Part shown: positions 50,935 through 64,000 of the stretch, piece after piece
Layout of the letters: the number at the start of each line of letters is the position of its first letter
Numbering within the stretch: the stretch's first letter is position 1
NCBI GenBank assembly: GCA_905220665.1
Contig: CAJNAR010000018.1
Coordinates: forward strand, 228,496-292,495
Source: Albugo candida
Taxonomy: Eukaryota; Oomycota; Peronosporomycetes; Albuginales; Albuginaceae
Length of the DNA: 64,000 nucleotides
Direction: 5' to 3'
Position numbers and translations under genes: made by a program
Notes under the pieces: model-generated
Databases searched by the model: none
Told to the model about the DNA's origin: nothing
Seen by the model: the letters and a program-made list of their open reading frames with translations, nothing else

Positions 50935-53900
50935 GAAGATGGGAATAGTCGTACGCAGTTAATTCGTCGCTGCCATCGATGCATTCGATTCGACTTGCGA
51001 TTCGTGAAAAAGAAACTTGCGGGCAAAGTGGTAAGGGAGTTTCAACGGTCTGCTGTATCTTGAGTGCTTAGTCAGCAGATGGTAGAGATCGTTAGATTCG
51101 TTAGATTTTTGAGACAATTTAGAGTAACATTGGTACGACGCAAATCAAATTCATAGTAGATACTGTAGATATTCAGTGCGATGTTCTTATTTTCTACTTA
51201 TCGAAGTGTCTTTTCTTTCAACGAATTTATTCCGCCTGCAGTCATGCTTCTCGTCTAAACTCACACTCGTTACCATAATATGTAATGATTAGGAGGAAAT
51301 GGTCCATGTTGCAAGCGTCACCGTGACCTGGATATACAGATTGATGCCACTGTTTGCCTGGCTGCATTTTCTCTATATCGTGGTATCGGTAGTACCGGTT
51401 GACTGGATCAATGATCTGATTATGTCCCGTTCTCCTTATACTTGGGAAAACTTAATGTTCATATATTACGTCACGTTTTCTATAGATTCTGAGCTATGCG
51501 ACAATCACAATCTCCTACGTGAAGGCTCAATATTCGCGACCTATCGTGAGCTATATACATCGATATCTCACGCTTGTGTATTGATGGCTGTAATACTATT
51601 CTTGCTCTAGCTACCCTACTCACGATGCTCCACGGTACCAACAATTAGCAATAGCTACAACTCGAAAGTGTCGTTGTTATGATATAATATAAACTTTCTC
51701 GTGAAGAAGAGTCAATGTGCTTCTACGGAATCATGCACAAATTGCTTTGACATGGTATCTCCTGAAGTCAGACTTTTAACTTGACAAACGGTCATGAGAC
51801 CGGCGAAACAAAATGGGTTGTCGCCAAGGCTCGATGGTAGTGTTGAAACCAATGCGATTCGCCTTAGGGTCTCAATATCGCACAAGCTTCAACTGACGAC
51901 CAAATATTGGTTCCAAGCGTGACGCCATTTTATAAAGGCAGCAGAAACACCGCTGCAATAGAATAGTCATAATGCCTGCAAACTTGTGCTCAAGCAGGGC
52001 GCTCTTAGCCGTACGCTTTTTCAAAACGTCAGCAGCAATATGGTAGAATGAACGTTTCCATAGAAGATTCTGAAATTGCTTCCTGCTTGCATAGCTACAC
52101 AGATTCTTTTTTAGGTATTGGAAGGTTTAAATGCGCAAAAAAAATATATCACGTGCAAAGCTTCCTGAGAAAAAAAAAACTAGCTCATCTTTCCTTTGTA
52201 TCTCACTCTGGTAGTTAGTAAATTTGGCGCTGTAATGTCGAAAAGATTCTTGCTTCTTGATGAGACGTACAATACGAATTCGGAGGCTTTCTTTGCGGGA
52301 TGTGATTGGATTTAATCATCAGCAGAATACAAAACCTCAGCTTCGGGCCCTTGTTCTATGCGCAATGATTCAACAGTGGACACCAGTCCACCAAAAGAGA
52401 CTCTACGAGAATGCATTGGATGTATCAACAGTGTTATCTCACGTTTGTCGCTTTACGTAAACGACAGTATTTTCACATCATTTCCAGTGGCATTCAAAAA
52501 AGGTACATATTTAAAACACAGATGCGCATAGTACAACTTCCCTATTGTATAGAGCAATTGCGACATCAATCGCCTAAACACATCAGGTATGCTATTTGCT
52601 TCTACCTCAAGTGAAAGGAACGAAGCAATCGTGAAATGCTGCGTGTTTTAATTTCAGCCGGTGCGATGGAGTATCTAAATCAATAGGGCTGGGTAGTACA
52701 TATTTTGTGCAGCCCCATGTATCAAAAACATTTTGTATGCGTCGTATATATTACAGCGTACTTATAGCTTCCTCAGCTGGCCCCAACGCTCCAATTAAAA
52801 AACACTGAGGAAATGAGCAGAGCAGTGCACGAAAAATAAAGTCGGATTTACGCGAAAAATATCGATGTTTGATAAATATGAATGAGGAAGGTTTGGCAAC
52901 GATGCTAAAAGGTCTGAAACGTGGCTCGCACTAGCGGACCTAGAATACGTACCCACATTCCATTTTTGAGATCAATTGGATGCAATCACATCAAAGCCAT
53001 TCGTGCAATAGAAAATTGTAAATGAATAGACTACAAGTACAATGTTTATAATCTCAAACGATGTTCCCAGAACTCAATCTATCGCGAATCACATTAACAA
53101 CCATCAATATCTGATGCTAGAGGAGATGGTAGATCTTGTTCAAGATGGAATGCGCAACTGCCCGACAACTAGACTATGCGTCGTATTATCATTGGTGCTT
53201 ATTTCAATAATATTCATGTCAGCTACTAGCGTATTTAGCTGATGAATAAGCAGGAGTGGCGTCAGCATGCCACTAATCTTTATGCTCATAGTAGTAGAGG
53301 ATAAAAGTTTACATATAAGAAAAGAGCCAGCAGCTGTGATGCACAACATCGTAAAAGATGTATGTTAACACCTCGCTTCATTTGTTCAAGCGATAAATTG
53401 CGTTTTTCAAGGTCGTAACGTCCCTTTACCATCACTGGTCCGAGAAGATTTGGCGTTCATAACGAAAGAGCCTGGAAAATATGATTAGAAGTTACATCCT
53501 GAATTGAAATCATACTAACCACTTGGAATGCTGGCAACAGACACATCAATTAAGTCAACCTTACTTGAGGTACTCAATATCACGTTTAATAGACGGCCTG
53601 CTATGACCAGCGAACGATGCTGATTAATTACTTTCGTGCTTCTAGTGATAAATTGGTCATGCTTCATTTGTGATGGTTAGTGTACTATTACAGCCAGGTA
53701 TACGTACGGTATCATAGAAAACAAGTCTTGCATCTGCTTTCGGTGATGGCAACGTGTCAGGGACGAGAATGTGGCTACATTCAGTCAAGTGCTGCAGATC
53801 CAAAACCTCTAGGACTTTTGTACGTGTGTTTGAGAGACATAATGTGCAGTGCGTGGACTCTTCGCGACCAATGCCTTCTGGAAGGCTTATCCGAGCACGC

Positions 53901-55889
53901 TGATGCCCTGATCCTCGCGTAGAGTGGTGTGTGTACATCTAAGAAAGTCGAGAACAGGAGCACAACAATCCCAAGCAACTGCAAACAATCCCAAAATACC
54001 GTATTACACAATCCTCAATCCTTGTGTGACCACCACTTCTCTGTGTCAATAATATCTCAGTCTAGTTGTGGCACTTCACAGGATAGAAATCTGAGTATTT
54101 TGTTTTGCTTTGACATGAGGCAAAATCCTTCCAGCTTTTCAACATTACTGACAATCTCGATAAAAGCCTTTGTGACTACGTATGGTGATGTTTTTGCTTT
54201 TTCGATAGCGTTCCGCACACGTCTATCTATTGCTTATTCAAGGCATCACGAGCAATGAGCAAAGAGATGCAATTCCGGATGTTTCAGCACTTCTGGCGAT
54301 ACAACCCACGTTTAGTGCGCACAATCGTAATTTCGAAGGCAGTGTTACGTACGCTCCAATCAAGCGGATTCAGCTGACAAACTTCTGAACTGGATTGAAT
54401 CATACAAAGAACCATTCGTTTCTTTCTCTCCATTCGAAGGTCATTGCTGTTAATCTGAACAATACGAGATTTTTGCTGAGCTTTGTGAAGGGAATATTGA
54501 GCCAATTATATATGAGAAACTAGTCAAGTGCTTTACACAAAAATGAGTCTAATAGCCAGAATATTATCGAATGCTCAGTATCCGCGTTTTTCGTTGATGA
54601 TTAGCATACGAGTAATCTATTCTGAGAATTGTTGAAAATTCTCAGTCTTATTTGTATAAGTAGGTATGGAGGAAGGCAGAACAACATCCTCCGCTCTCTT
54701 CACAAGCTGGGGTGTCAGGTGGTGTATGACACCTTTCGCGAACCTGTTCCAACGTAAGAAGTGGTGATGTCGACCTGGAGAGTCTGGTTTGGCTCTTCGA
54801 CATGACCCCAACAGCTCTTTCATGTTGCTTAAGTGATTGAGAAAACCGCTTGTGACAAACAGATCTACCTGGTAAGGGGGAATATGCTCCCATATAACGG
54901 AGCGACCATGTTTCGGTCAGCGTGGACCGTGCGGCTTGAAGTTGGAAGAAACACCATCAGCTACGAGAGCACGGCAACAACGTTACACGAAACAACAATC
55001 AGAAATAACAAAAAATAACAAATATAAAAACACAGCAATTAAGTACTCGCGGTAGTCCCAAAAAAGTTGAAGCCAGTTCTCAGGCAGGAATTGGGGATGC
55101 GGTAACCGGAACGAAAGCTCTCGGACCAAATTTTGTTGGAGCTCAACAATCCCCCCACTATCGTAAAATCAGAAGCACCAGACTTACTGCAGCCCCCGCC
55201 CCCATCCTATAACTGAAAAGTAAATTATCCTGACAAATACGGGTGGAGCGAAATGGGGATGTCTCCACGCAGCATGAAAAAAATGGAGCGTAATGGAGTG
55301 GAGTCGTTCCAACAAATGGTCTCAAAGCACCACCTCATGCTCTCCTGAAATTAGCATTCAAGTAATTACTTTGCTGTCCTCGCAACTATAGAGGTGGAGA
55401 TTGAAGAAGTACAAGCGGTTGCCACTTCGGAGCATGGAAACCGCACGAAGTTATTTCCGTGAAAGAACGCATGCCAAAAGAGGTGGTCCCATTGAAAGAG
55501 CGGTACACTTTCACCAAAAGCGTCATCCAACGGTCGAAAAAGCGGGTCGACGAGCCACAGTTGGTGAAAAAGGGGAGCTTATGGAAATCTATTCCAAAAA
55601 ACGTCCTCCATCCGCACCGACTGAATCAGCTCGTCCGAGTCGATGAACGCATCCCTCATATGCGCAGGCTGGTACAGTTCTGTAATAACCCTAGCAAAAT
55701 CATCCGGGTAGCATTCGATCGTCCGATTACCATGAATGGGGTGCTCAACACTTTCAGGGCGTCGAACGGTCCCACAGACCTATCGAACTTTGTTGCCTCT
55801 ACGCAAAAATAAAAAATACGTAAAGGGAAGCAACCCAAGATCCAACCTTTCCATCAGAAAGGGTAAAGGAAATGCTAATTTACAAACTT
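50935..55889. other. Gene-poor stretch before the satellite array
   Basis: I see no gene that I can support across about 5 kb. Scattered short open stretches have no recognisable motif. Examples are 51299-51610, hydrophobic; 52257-52457, basic; and 55060-55215, open without an ATG and reading GSPKKVEASSQAGIGDAVTG. No transposase, reverse transcriptase or inverted terminal repeat was noticed. Confidence 0.4.
55459..55812 (+). CDS. Possible small basic protein, doubtful
   Basis: This is an open frame of 117 codons with a basic, coding-like product (KERYTFTKSVIQRSKKRVDE; HMRRLVQFCNNPSKIIRVAF; FDRPITMNGVLNTFRA). It has no signal peptide, no membrane segment and no motif I recognise. It lies about 80 bp before the left edge of the satellite array. 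An overlapping plus frame (55401-55646) is also open, so chance is quite possible. Confidence 0.22.
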   Translation: MKERMPKEVVPLKERYTFTKSVIQRSKKRVDEPQLVKKGSLWKSIPKNVLHPHRLNQLVRVDERIPHMRRLVQFCNNPSKIIRVAFDRPITMNGVLNTFRASNGPTDLSNFVASTQK

Positions 55890-58800
55890 CGATGAGAGAA
55901 TGTCATCAGAGGCCATTAAGATGTGTTGCCGATTCGATATCAGACAAATATTGTGACGAGGCAGTATTATGCATCGAGTCAGCATATTTGCATACAACAA
56001 AAACACTCACATGTTGCAAGCGATAGTTTCGACTTAGTATGCCGAGTTTCAACAGATGCTGAAATCTAGAAAGCTCTGATTTCTCTGCGCAGTCCCTAGA
56101 GAATAGAAATAGAAGTCTTCTCCTGTGAAATTAAACGCAATGATAAATTAAAAAACGTATCTTTTTCTCATACTTTTCTATTTTCCTAAATTTGAACCGA
56201 CCAAAAAGAGTGCACTTTAGTTTGATCACTTTTACAACGCACCACTGAATACTAAAACTTCCCATTTCTTGCGAAAATACGCTCACATGTGCTGCGTAAT
56301 GAAGTTACGAAAGATGTAACCTGCTGAGTGACTTACTTTGAAAGACAGCGTATCATGCGAGAACATTCAGATGTGGTATGTAGTTGATAGCTCGACAAAT
56401 ATCGTGACAAGAAAGGCTGTTCTACATTAAGCATTGAGTCAGCATATTTGCATATTTGCATACAACACAAACACTCTCTGTTGAATACAACACAAGCACT
56501 CACATGTTGCAAGCGATAGTTTCGACTTAGTATGCCGAGTTCCAACAGATGCTGAATCCTAGAAGCTCTGATTTCGCTGCGCTGTCCCTAAAGAATAGAA
56601 AAAGTAATCTTCTCCCGTGAAATTAAACGCAATGATATATTAAAAAACGTATCTTTTTCTTATACTTTTCTATTTTCCTAAATTTGAACCGACCAAAAAG
56701 TGTGCACTTTGGTTTGATCACTTTTACACCGCACCACTAAATACTAAAAACTCCCCATTTCTTGCGAAAATACGCTCACATGTGCTGCGTAATCAAGCTT
56801 CGAAACATGTAACCTGCTGAGTGACTAACCTTCAAAGACAGCGTATCATGCGAGAACATTCAGATGTGGTATGTAGTTGATAGCTCGACAAATATCGGTG
56901 ACAAGAAAGGCCGTTCTAGATTATGCATTGAGTCAGCATATTTGCATATTTGCATACAACACAAACACTCTCTGTTGAATACAACACAAACACTCACACA
57001 AGCGATAGTTTCGACTTAGTATGCAAGTTCTAACAGATGCTGAAACCTAGAAAGCTCTGATTTCTCTGCGCAGTCCGTACAGAATAGAAATAGTAGTCTT
57101 CTCCTGTGAAATTAAACGCAATGATATATTAAAAAACGTATCTTTTTCTTATACTTTTCTATTTTCCTAAATTTGAACCGACCAAAAAGTGTGCACTTTA
57201 GTTTGATCACTCTTACAACGCACCACTAAATACTAAAAGCTCCCCATTACTTGCGAAAATACGCTCACATGTGCTGCGTAATCAAGCTTCGAAAGGTGTA
57301 ACCTGCTGAGTGACTAACTTTGAAGGACAGTGTATCATGCGAGAACATTCAGATGTGGTATGTAGTTGATAGCTCGACAAAAAGCGTGACAAGAAAGGCC
57401 GTTCTAGAGTATGCATCGAGTCAGCATATTTGCATACAACACAAACACTCTCTGTTGAATACAACACAAGCACTCACATGTTGCAAGCGATAGTTTCGAC
57501 TTAGTATGCCGAGTTTCAACAGATGCTGAAATCTAGAAAGCTCTGATTTCTCTGCGCAGTCCCTAGAGAATAGAAATAGAAGTCTTCTCCTGTGAAATTA
57601 AACGCAATGATAAATTAAAAAACGTATCTTTTTCGTATACTTTGCTATTTTCCTAAATTTGAACCGACCAAAAAGTGTGCACTTTGGTTTGATCACTTTT
57701 ACACCGCACCACTAAATACTAAACACTCCTCATTTCCTGCGAAAATACGCTCACATGTGCTGCGTAATCAAGCTTCGAAAGGTGTAACCTGCTGAGTGAC
57801 TAACTTTGAAAGACAGCGTATCATGCGAGAACATTCAGATGTGGTATGTAGTTGATAGCTCGACAAATATCGTGACAAGAAAGGCTGTTCTACATTAAGC
57901 ATTGAGTCAGCATATTTGCATATTTGCATACAACACAAACACTCTCTGTTGAATACAACACAAACACGCACATGTTGCAAGCGATAGTTTCGACTTAGTA
58001 TGCCAAGTTCTAACAGATGCTGAAACCTAGAAAGCTCTGATTGCTCTGCGCAGTGCGTAGAGAATAGAAATAGTAGTCTTCTCCTGTGAAATTAAACGCA
58101 ATGATAAATTAAAAAACGTATCTTTTTCTCATACTTTGCTATTTTCCTAAATTTGAACCGACCAAAAAGTGTGCACTTTGGTTTGATCACTTTTACACCG
58201 CACCACTAAATACTAAACACTCCTCATTTCCTGCGAAAATACGCTCACATGTGCTGCGTAATCAAGCTTCGAAACATGTAACCTGCTGAGTGACTAACCT
58301 TGAAAGACAGCGTATCATGCGAGAACATTCAGATGTGGTATGTAGTTGATAGCTCGACAAATATGGTGACAAGAAAGGCCGTTCTAGATTATGCATTGAG
58401 TCAGCATATTTGCATACAACACAAACACTCTCTGTTGAATACAACACAAACACTCACACAAGCGATAGTTTCGACTTAGTATGCCAAGTTCTAACAGATG
58501 CTGAAACCTAGAAAGCTCTGATTTCTCTGCGCAGTCCCTAGAGAATAGAAATAGAAGTCTTCTCCTGTGAAATTAAACGCAATGATAAATAAAAAAACGT
58601 ATCTTTTTCTCATACTTTGCTATTTTCCTAAATTTGAACCGACCAAAAAGTGTGCACTTTGGTTTGATCACTTTTACACCGCACCACTAAATACTAAAAC
58701 TTCCCATTTCTTGCGAAAATACGCTCACATGTGCTGCGTAATCAAGCTTCGAAACATGTAACCTGCTGAGTGACTAACCTTGAAAGACAGCGTATCATGC

Positions 58801-61800
58801 GAGAACATTCAGATGTGGTATGTAGTTGATAGCTCGACAAATATCGTGACAAGAAAGGCCGTTCTACATTATGCATTGAGTCAGCATATTTGCATATTTG
58901 CATACAACACAACCACTCTCTGTTGAATACAACACAAACACTCACACAAGCGATAGTTTCGACTTAGTATGCCAAGTTCTAACAGATGCTGAAACCTAGA
59001 TAGCTCTGATTTCTCTGCGCAGTCCGTAGAGAATAGAAATAGTAGTCTTCTCCTGTGAAATTAAACGCAATGATATATTGAAAAAACGTATCTTTTTCTT
59101 ATACTTTTCTATTTTCCTAAATTTGAACCGACCAAAAAGTGTGCACTTTGGTTTGATCACTTTTACACCGCACCACTAAATACTAAAAACTCCCCATTTC
59201 TTGCGAAAATACGCTCACATGTGCTGCGTAATCAAGCTTCGAAAGGTGTAACCTGCTAAGTGACTAACTTTGAAAGCCAGCGTATCATGCGAGAACATTC
59301 AGATGTGCTATGTAGTTGATAGATCGAGAAATATCATGACGAGAAAGGCCGTTGTGGATTATCAATCCAGTCAGCATATTTGCATACAACACAACCACTC
59401 TCTGTTGAATACAACACAAACACTCACACAAGCGATAGTTTCGACTTAGTATGCCAAGTTCTAACAGATGCTGAAACCTAGAAAGCTCTGATTTCTCTGC
59501 GCAGTCCGTAGACTTCTCCTGTGAAATTAAACGCAATGATATATTAAAAAACGTATCTTTTTCTTATACTTTTCTATTTCCTAAATTTGAACCGACCAAA
59601 AAGTGTGCACTTTGGTTTGATCACTTTTACACCGCACCACTAAATACTAAAAACTCCCATTTCTTGCGAAAATACGCTCACATGTGCTGCGTAATCAAGC
59701 TTCGAAACATGTAACCTGCTGAGTGACTAACCTTGAAAGACAGCGTATCATGCGAGAACATTCAGATGTGGTATGTAGTTGATAGCTCGACAAATATCGT
59801 GACAAGGAAGGCCGTTCTACATTATGCATTGAGTCAGCATATTTGCATATTTGCATACAACACAAACACTCTCTGTTGAATACAACACAAACACGCACAT
59901 GTTGCAAGCGATAGTTTCGACTTAGTATGCCAAGTTCTAACAGATGCTGAAACCTAGATAGCTCTGATTTCTCTGCGCAGTCCGTACAGAATAGAAATAG
60001 TAGTCTTCTCCTGTGAAATTAAACGCAATGATATATTGAAAAACGTATCTTTTTCTTATACTTTTCTATTTTCCTAAATTTGAACCGACCAAAAAGTGTG
60101 CACTTTGGTTTGATCACTTTTACAACGCACCACTGAATACTAAAACTTCCCATTTCTTGCGAAAATACGCTCACATGTGCTGCGTAATCAAGCTTCGAAA
60201 CATGTAACCTGCTGAGTGACTAACTTTGAAAGCCAGCGTATCATGCGAGAACATTCAGATGTGCTATGTAGTTGATAGCTCGACAAATATCGTGACGAGA
60301 AAGGCCGTTGTGGATTATGAATCACAGCATCTCTGTTGAATACAACACAAACACTCACACAAGCGATAGTTTCGACTTAGTATGCCAAGTTCTAACAGAT
60401 GCTGAAACCTAGATAGCTCTGATTTCTCTGCGCAGTCCGTACAGAATAGAAATAGTAGTCTTCTCCTGTGAAATTAAACGCAATGATATATTGAAAAACG
60501 TATCTTTTTCTTATACTTTTCTATTTTCCTAAATTTGAACCGACCAAAAAGTGTGCACTTTGGTTTGATCACTTTTACAACGCACCACTGAATACTAAAA
60601 CTTCCCATTTCTTGCGAAAATACGCTCACATGTGCTGCGTAATGAAGTTACGAAAGATGTAACCTGCTAAGTGACTAACCTTGAAAGACAGCGTATCATG
60701 CGAGGACGTTCAGATGTGCTATGTAGTTGATAGATCGACAAATATCGTGACAAGAAAGGCCGTTCTAGATTATGCATTGAGTCAGCATATTTGCATATTT
60801 GCATACAACACAACCACTCTCTGTTGAATACAACACAAACACGCACATGTTGCAAGCGATAGTTTCGACTTAGTATGCCAAGTTCTAACAGATGCTGAAA
60901 CCTAGATAGCTCTGATTTCTCTGCGCAGTCCGTACAGAATAGAAATAGTAGTCTTCTCCTGTGAAATTAAACGCAATGATATATTGAAAAACGTATCTTT
61001 TTCTTATACTTTTCTATTTTCCTAAATTTGAACCGACCAAAAAGTGTGCACTTTGGTTTGATCACTTTTACAACGCACCACTGAATACTAAAACTTCCCA
61101 TTTCTTGCGAAAATACGCTCACATGTGCTGCGTAATCAAGTTACGAAAGATGTAACCTGCTGAGTGACTAACCTTGAAAGACAGCGTATCATGCGAGAAC
61201 ATTCAGATGTGGTATGTAGTTGATAGCTCGACAAATATCGTGACGAGAAAGGCCGTTGTGGATAATGAATCGAGTCAGCATATTTGCATACAACACAACC
61301 ACTCTCTGTTGAATACAACACAAACACGCACAAGCGATAGTTTCGACTTAGTATGCCAAGTTCTAACAGATAGCTGCCACCTAACAGATGCTGAAACCTA
61401 GATCTCTGATTTTTCTGCGCAGTCCGTACAGAATAGAAATAGTAGTCTTCTCCTGTGAAATTAAACGCAATGATATATTAAAAAACGTATCTTTTTCTTA
61501 TACTTTTCTATTTTCCTAAATTAGAACCGACCAAAAAGTGTGCACTTTGGTTTGATCACTTTTACAACGCACCACTGAATACTAAAACTTCCCATTTCTT
61601 GCGAAAATACGCTCACATGTGCTGCGTAATCAAGTTACGAAAGATGTAACCTGCTGAGCGACTAACCTTGAAAGACAGCGTATCATGCGAGAACATTCAG
61701 ATGTGGTATGTAGTTGATAGCTCGACAAATATCGTGACGAGAAAGGCCGTTGTGGATTATGAATCGAGTCAGCATATTTGCATACAACACAACCACTCTC

Positions 61801-64000
61801 TGTTGAATACAACACAAACACTCACACAAGCGATAGTTTCGACTTAGTATGCCAAGTTCTAACAGATGCTGAAACCTAGATAGCTCTGATTTTTCTGCGC
61901 AGTCCGTACAGAGTAGAAATAGTAGTCTTCTCCTGTGAAATTAAACGCAATGATATATTAAAAAACGTATCTTTTTCGTATACTTTTCTATTTTCCTAAA
62001 TTTGAACCGACCAAAAAGTGTGCACTTTGGTTTGATCACTTTTACACCGCACCACTAAATACTAAAACTCCCCACTTCTTGCGAAAATACGCTCACATGT
62101 GCTGCGTAATCAAGCTTCGAAACATGTAAGCTGCTGAGTGACTAACCTTGAAAGACAGCGTATCATGCGAGAACATTCAGATGTGGTATGTAGTTGATAG
62201 CTCGACAAATATCGTGACAAGAAAGGGCGTTCTACATTATGCATTGAGTCAGCATATTTGCATATTTGCATACAACACAAACACTCCCTGTTGAATACAA
62301 CGCAAACACGCACATGTTGCAAGCGATAGTTTCGACTTAGTATGCAAGTTCTAACAGATGCTGAAACCTAGAAAGCTCTGATTTCTCTGCGCAGTCCTTA
62401 GAGAATAGAAATAGTAGTCTTCTCCTGTGAAATTAAACGCAATGATATATTGAAAAACGTATCTTTTTCGTATACTTTTCTATTTTCCTAAATTTGAACC
62501 GACCAAAAAGTGTGCACTTTGGTTTTATCACTTTTACACCGCACCACTAAATACTAAAACTTCCCATTTCTTGCGAAAATACGCTCACATGTGCTGCGTA
62601 ATCAAGTTACGAAAGATGTAACCTGCTAAGTGACTAACCTTGAAAGACAGCGTATCATGCGAGGACGTTCAGATGTGCTATGTAGTTGATAGATCGACAA
62701 ATATCGTGACAAGAAAGGCCGTTCTAGATTATGCATTGAGTCAGCATATTTGCATATTTGCATACAACACAACCACTCTCTGTTGAATACAACACAAACA
62801 CTCACACAAGCGATAGTTTCGACTTAGTATGCCAAGTTCTAACAGATGCTGAAACCTAGATAGCTCTGATTTCTCTGCGCAGTCCGTACAGAATAGAAAT
62901 AGTAGTCTTATCCTGTGAAATTAAACGCAATGATATATTGAAAAACGTATCTTTTTCTTATACTTTTCTATTTTACTAAATTTGAACCGACCAAAAAGTG
63001 TGCACTTTGGTTTGATCACTTTTACAACGCACCACTGAATACTAAAACTTCCCATTTCTTGCGAAAATACGCTCACATGTGCTGCGTAATCAAGCTTCGA
63101 AACATGTAACCTGCTGAGTGACTAACTTTGAAAGCCAGCGTATCATGCGAGAACATTCAGATGTGCTATGTAGTTGATAGATCGAGAAATATCATGACGA
63201 GAAAGGCCGTTGTGGATTATCAATCCAGTCAGCATATTTGCATACAACACAACCACTCTCTGTTGAATACAACACAAACACTCACACAAGCGATAGTTTC
63301 GACTTAGTATGCCAAGTTCTAACAGATGCTGAAACCTAGATAGCTCTGATTTTTCTGCGCAGTCCGTACAGAATAGAAATAGTAGTCTTCTCCTGTGAAA
63401 TTAAACGCAATGATATATTGAAAAACGTATCTTTTTCTTATACTTTTCTATTTTCCTAAATTTGAACCGACCAAAAAGTGTGCACTTTGGTTTGATCACT
63501 TTTACAACGCACCACTGAATACAAAAACTTCCCATTTCTTGCGAAAATACGCTCACATGTGCTGCGTAATGAAGTTACGAAACATGTAACCTGCTGAGTG
63601 ACTAACCTTGAAAGACAGCGTATCATGCGAGGACGTTCAGATGTGCTATGTAGTTGATAGATCGACAAATATCGTGACAAGAAAGGCCGTTCTAGATTAT
63701 GCATTGAGTCAGCATATTTGCATATTTGCATACAACACAACCACTCTCTGTTAAATAAAACACAAACACGCACATGTTGCAAGCGATAGTTTCGACTTAG
63801 TATGCCAAGTTCTAACAGATGCTGAAACCTAGATAGCTCTGATTTCTCTGCGCAGTCCCTACAGAATAGAAATAGTAGTCTTCTCCTGTGAAATTAAACG
63901 CAATGATATATTGAAAAACGTATCTTTTTCTTATACTTTTCTATTTTCCTAAATTTGAACCGACCAAAAAGTGTGCATTTTGGTTTGATCACTTTTACAC
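55890..64000. repeat. Tandem satellite array, ~480-490 bp units, ~17 copies, continues past the window
   Basis: The anchor GAGTCAGCATATTTGCAT or a near variant recurs at about 55976, 56436, 56930, 57418, 57904, 58398, 58878, 59369, 59831, 60322, 60779, 61272, 61766, 62246, 62738, 63226 and 63706. The spacing is 457-494 bp (mean about 483). Other fixed strings in every unit are GTGAAATTAAACGCAATGATA, TTTGAACCGACCAAAAAG and GAAAATACGCTCACATGTGC. Units differ by small indels and point changes. A degenerate part-unit from about 55890 marks the left edge, and the right edge is outside. It is A/T-rich, and no gene is supported inside. The setting could be centromeric, subtelomeric or another heterochromatic array; the window does not decide. 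Confidence 0.97.

Noticed and set aside
51299..51610. 103-codon hydrophobic plus-strand frame
   Set aside because: A/T-rich DNA often gives hydrophobic frames; no signal-peptide layout, motif or neighbour supports it.
53657..53938. Overlapping open frames on both strands near 53.8 kb
   Set aside because: Both lack motifs and a natural start context; mirrored open frames on opposite strands are common by chance.
56333..63782. Repeated minus-strand open frames of 60-108 codons in most satellite units (Cys-rich products)
   Set aside because: The frames recur because the satellite unit recurs. The 8-bp octamer duplication shifts the N-terminal part into different frames in different units, so the protein is not maintained.

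Overview
The window is nuclear DNA of a eukaryote with very short introns. The evidence points to an oomycete, most likely a compact-genome plant parasite of the Albugo (white rust) type. Supporting signs are an AA17-type lytic polysaccharide monooxygenase (a family known from oomycetes), spliced housekeeping genes with introns of about 47-73 bp, a huge intronless FN3/PA14 extracellular protein, small secreted proteins, and oomycete/fungal-type DNA transposon debris. The genus assignment is an inference. I saw no tRNA, rRNA, CRISPR or bacterial-type operon, but I did not run a tRNA or RNA search.

Layout. (1) 1-15555: the 3' part of a giant open reading frame (5184 codons in the window, continuing past the left edge), with one PA14 domain and about 17 fibronectin-III-like modules. 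(2) 15556-25051: gene-poor and full of debris. It holds a relic of the giant gene's own module, one small secreted protein gene, a degenerate 32-bp minisatellite, a 321-bp MITE with an 8-bp target duplication, a decayed DEAH-box helicase, and a 2.8-kb mariner-like transposon with a broken transposase. (3) 25052-49461: a dense housekeeping island. It holds RNA polymerase III second-largest subunit, a single-pass membrane protein, a PHD-finger protein, the AA17 monooxygenase, ribosomal protein L34, succinate dehydrogenase cytochrome b subunit, a profilin-like protein, Nup58, a U1A/U2B''-type snRNP protein, a PDE6-delta-like prenyl-binding protein, an SRSF1-type splicing factor, a CHIP-type U-box ligase, two tandem SLC1-family transporters, and SMC3. 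(4) 49462-55889: gene-poor again, with frameshifted remnants of two candidate secreted proteins. (5) about 55890-64000 (running off the right edge): a tandem satellite of about 480-490 bp per unit, roughly 17 copies.

The island genes do not form one pathway. They cover transcription (Pol III, PHD protein), splicing (snRNP protein, SR protein), nuclear pore, cohesin, translation, respiration and protein quality control. The pathogen-relevant content is the AA17 enzyme, the small secreted protein and the decayed secreted-protein genes, and these lie at the island edges or inside the debris. Exon boundaries were set by reading GT...AG introns by eye against conserved family motifs. The least certain spots are one junction in the PDE6-delta gene and the whole block 37425-38157.
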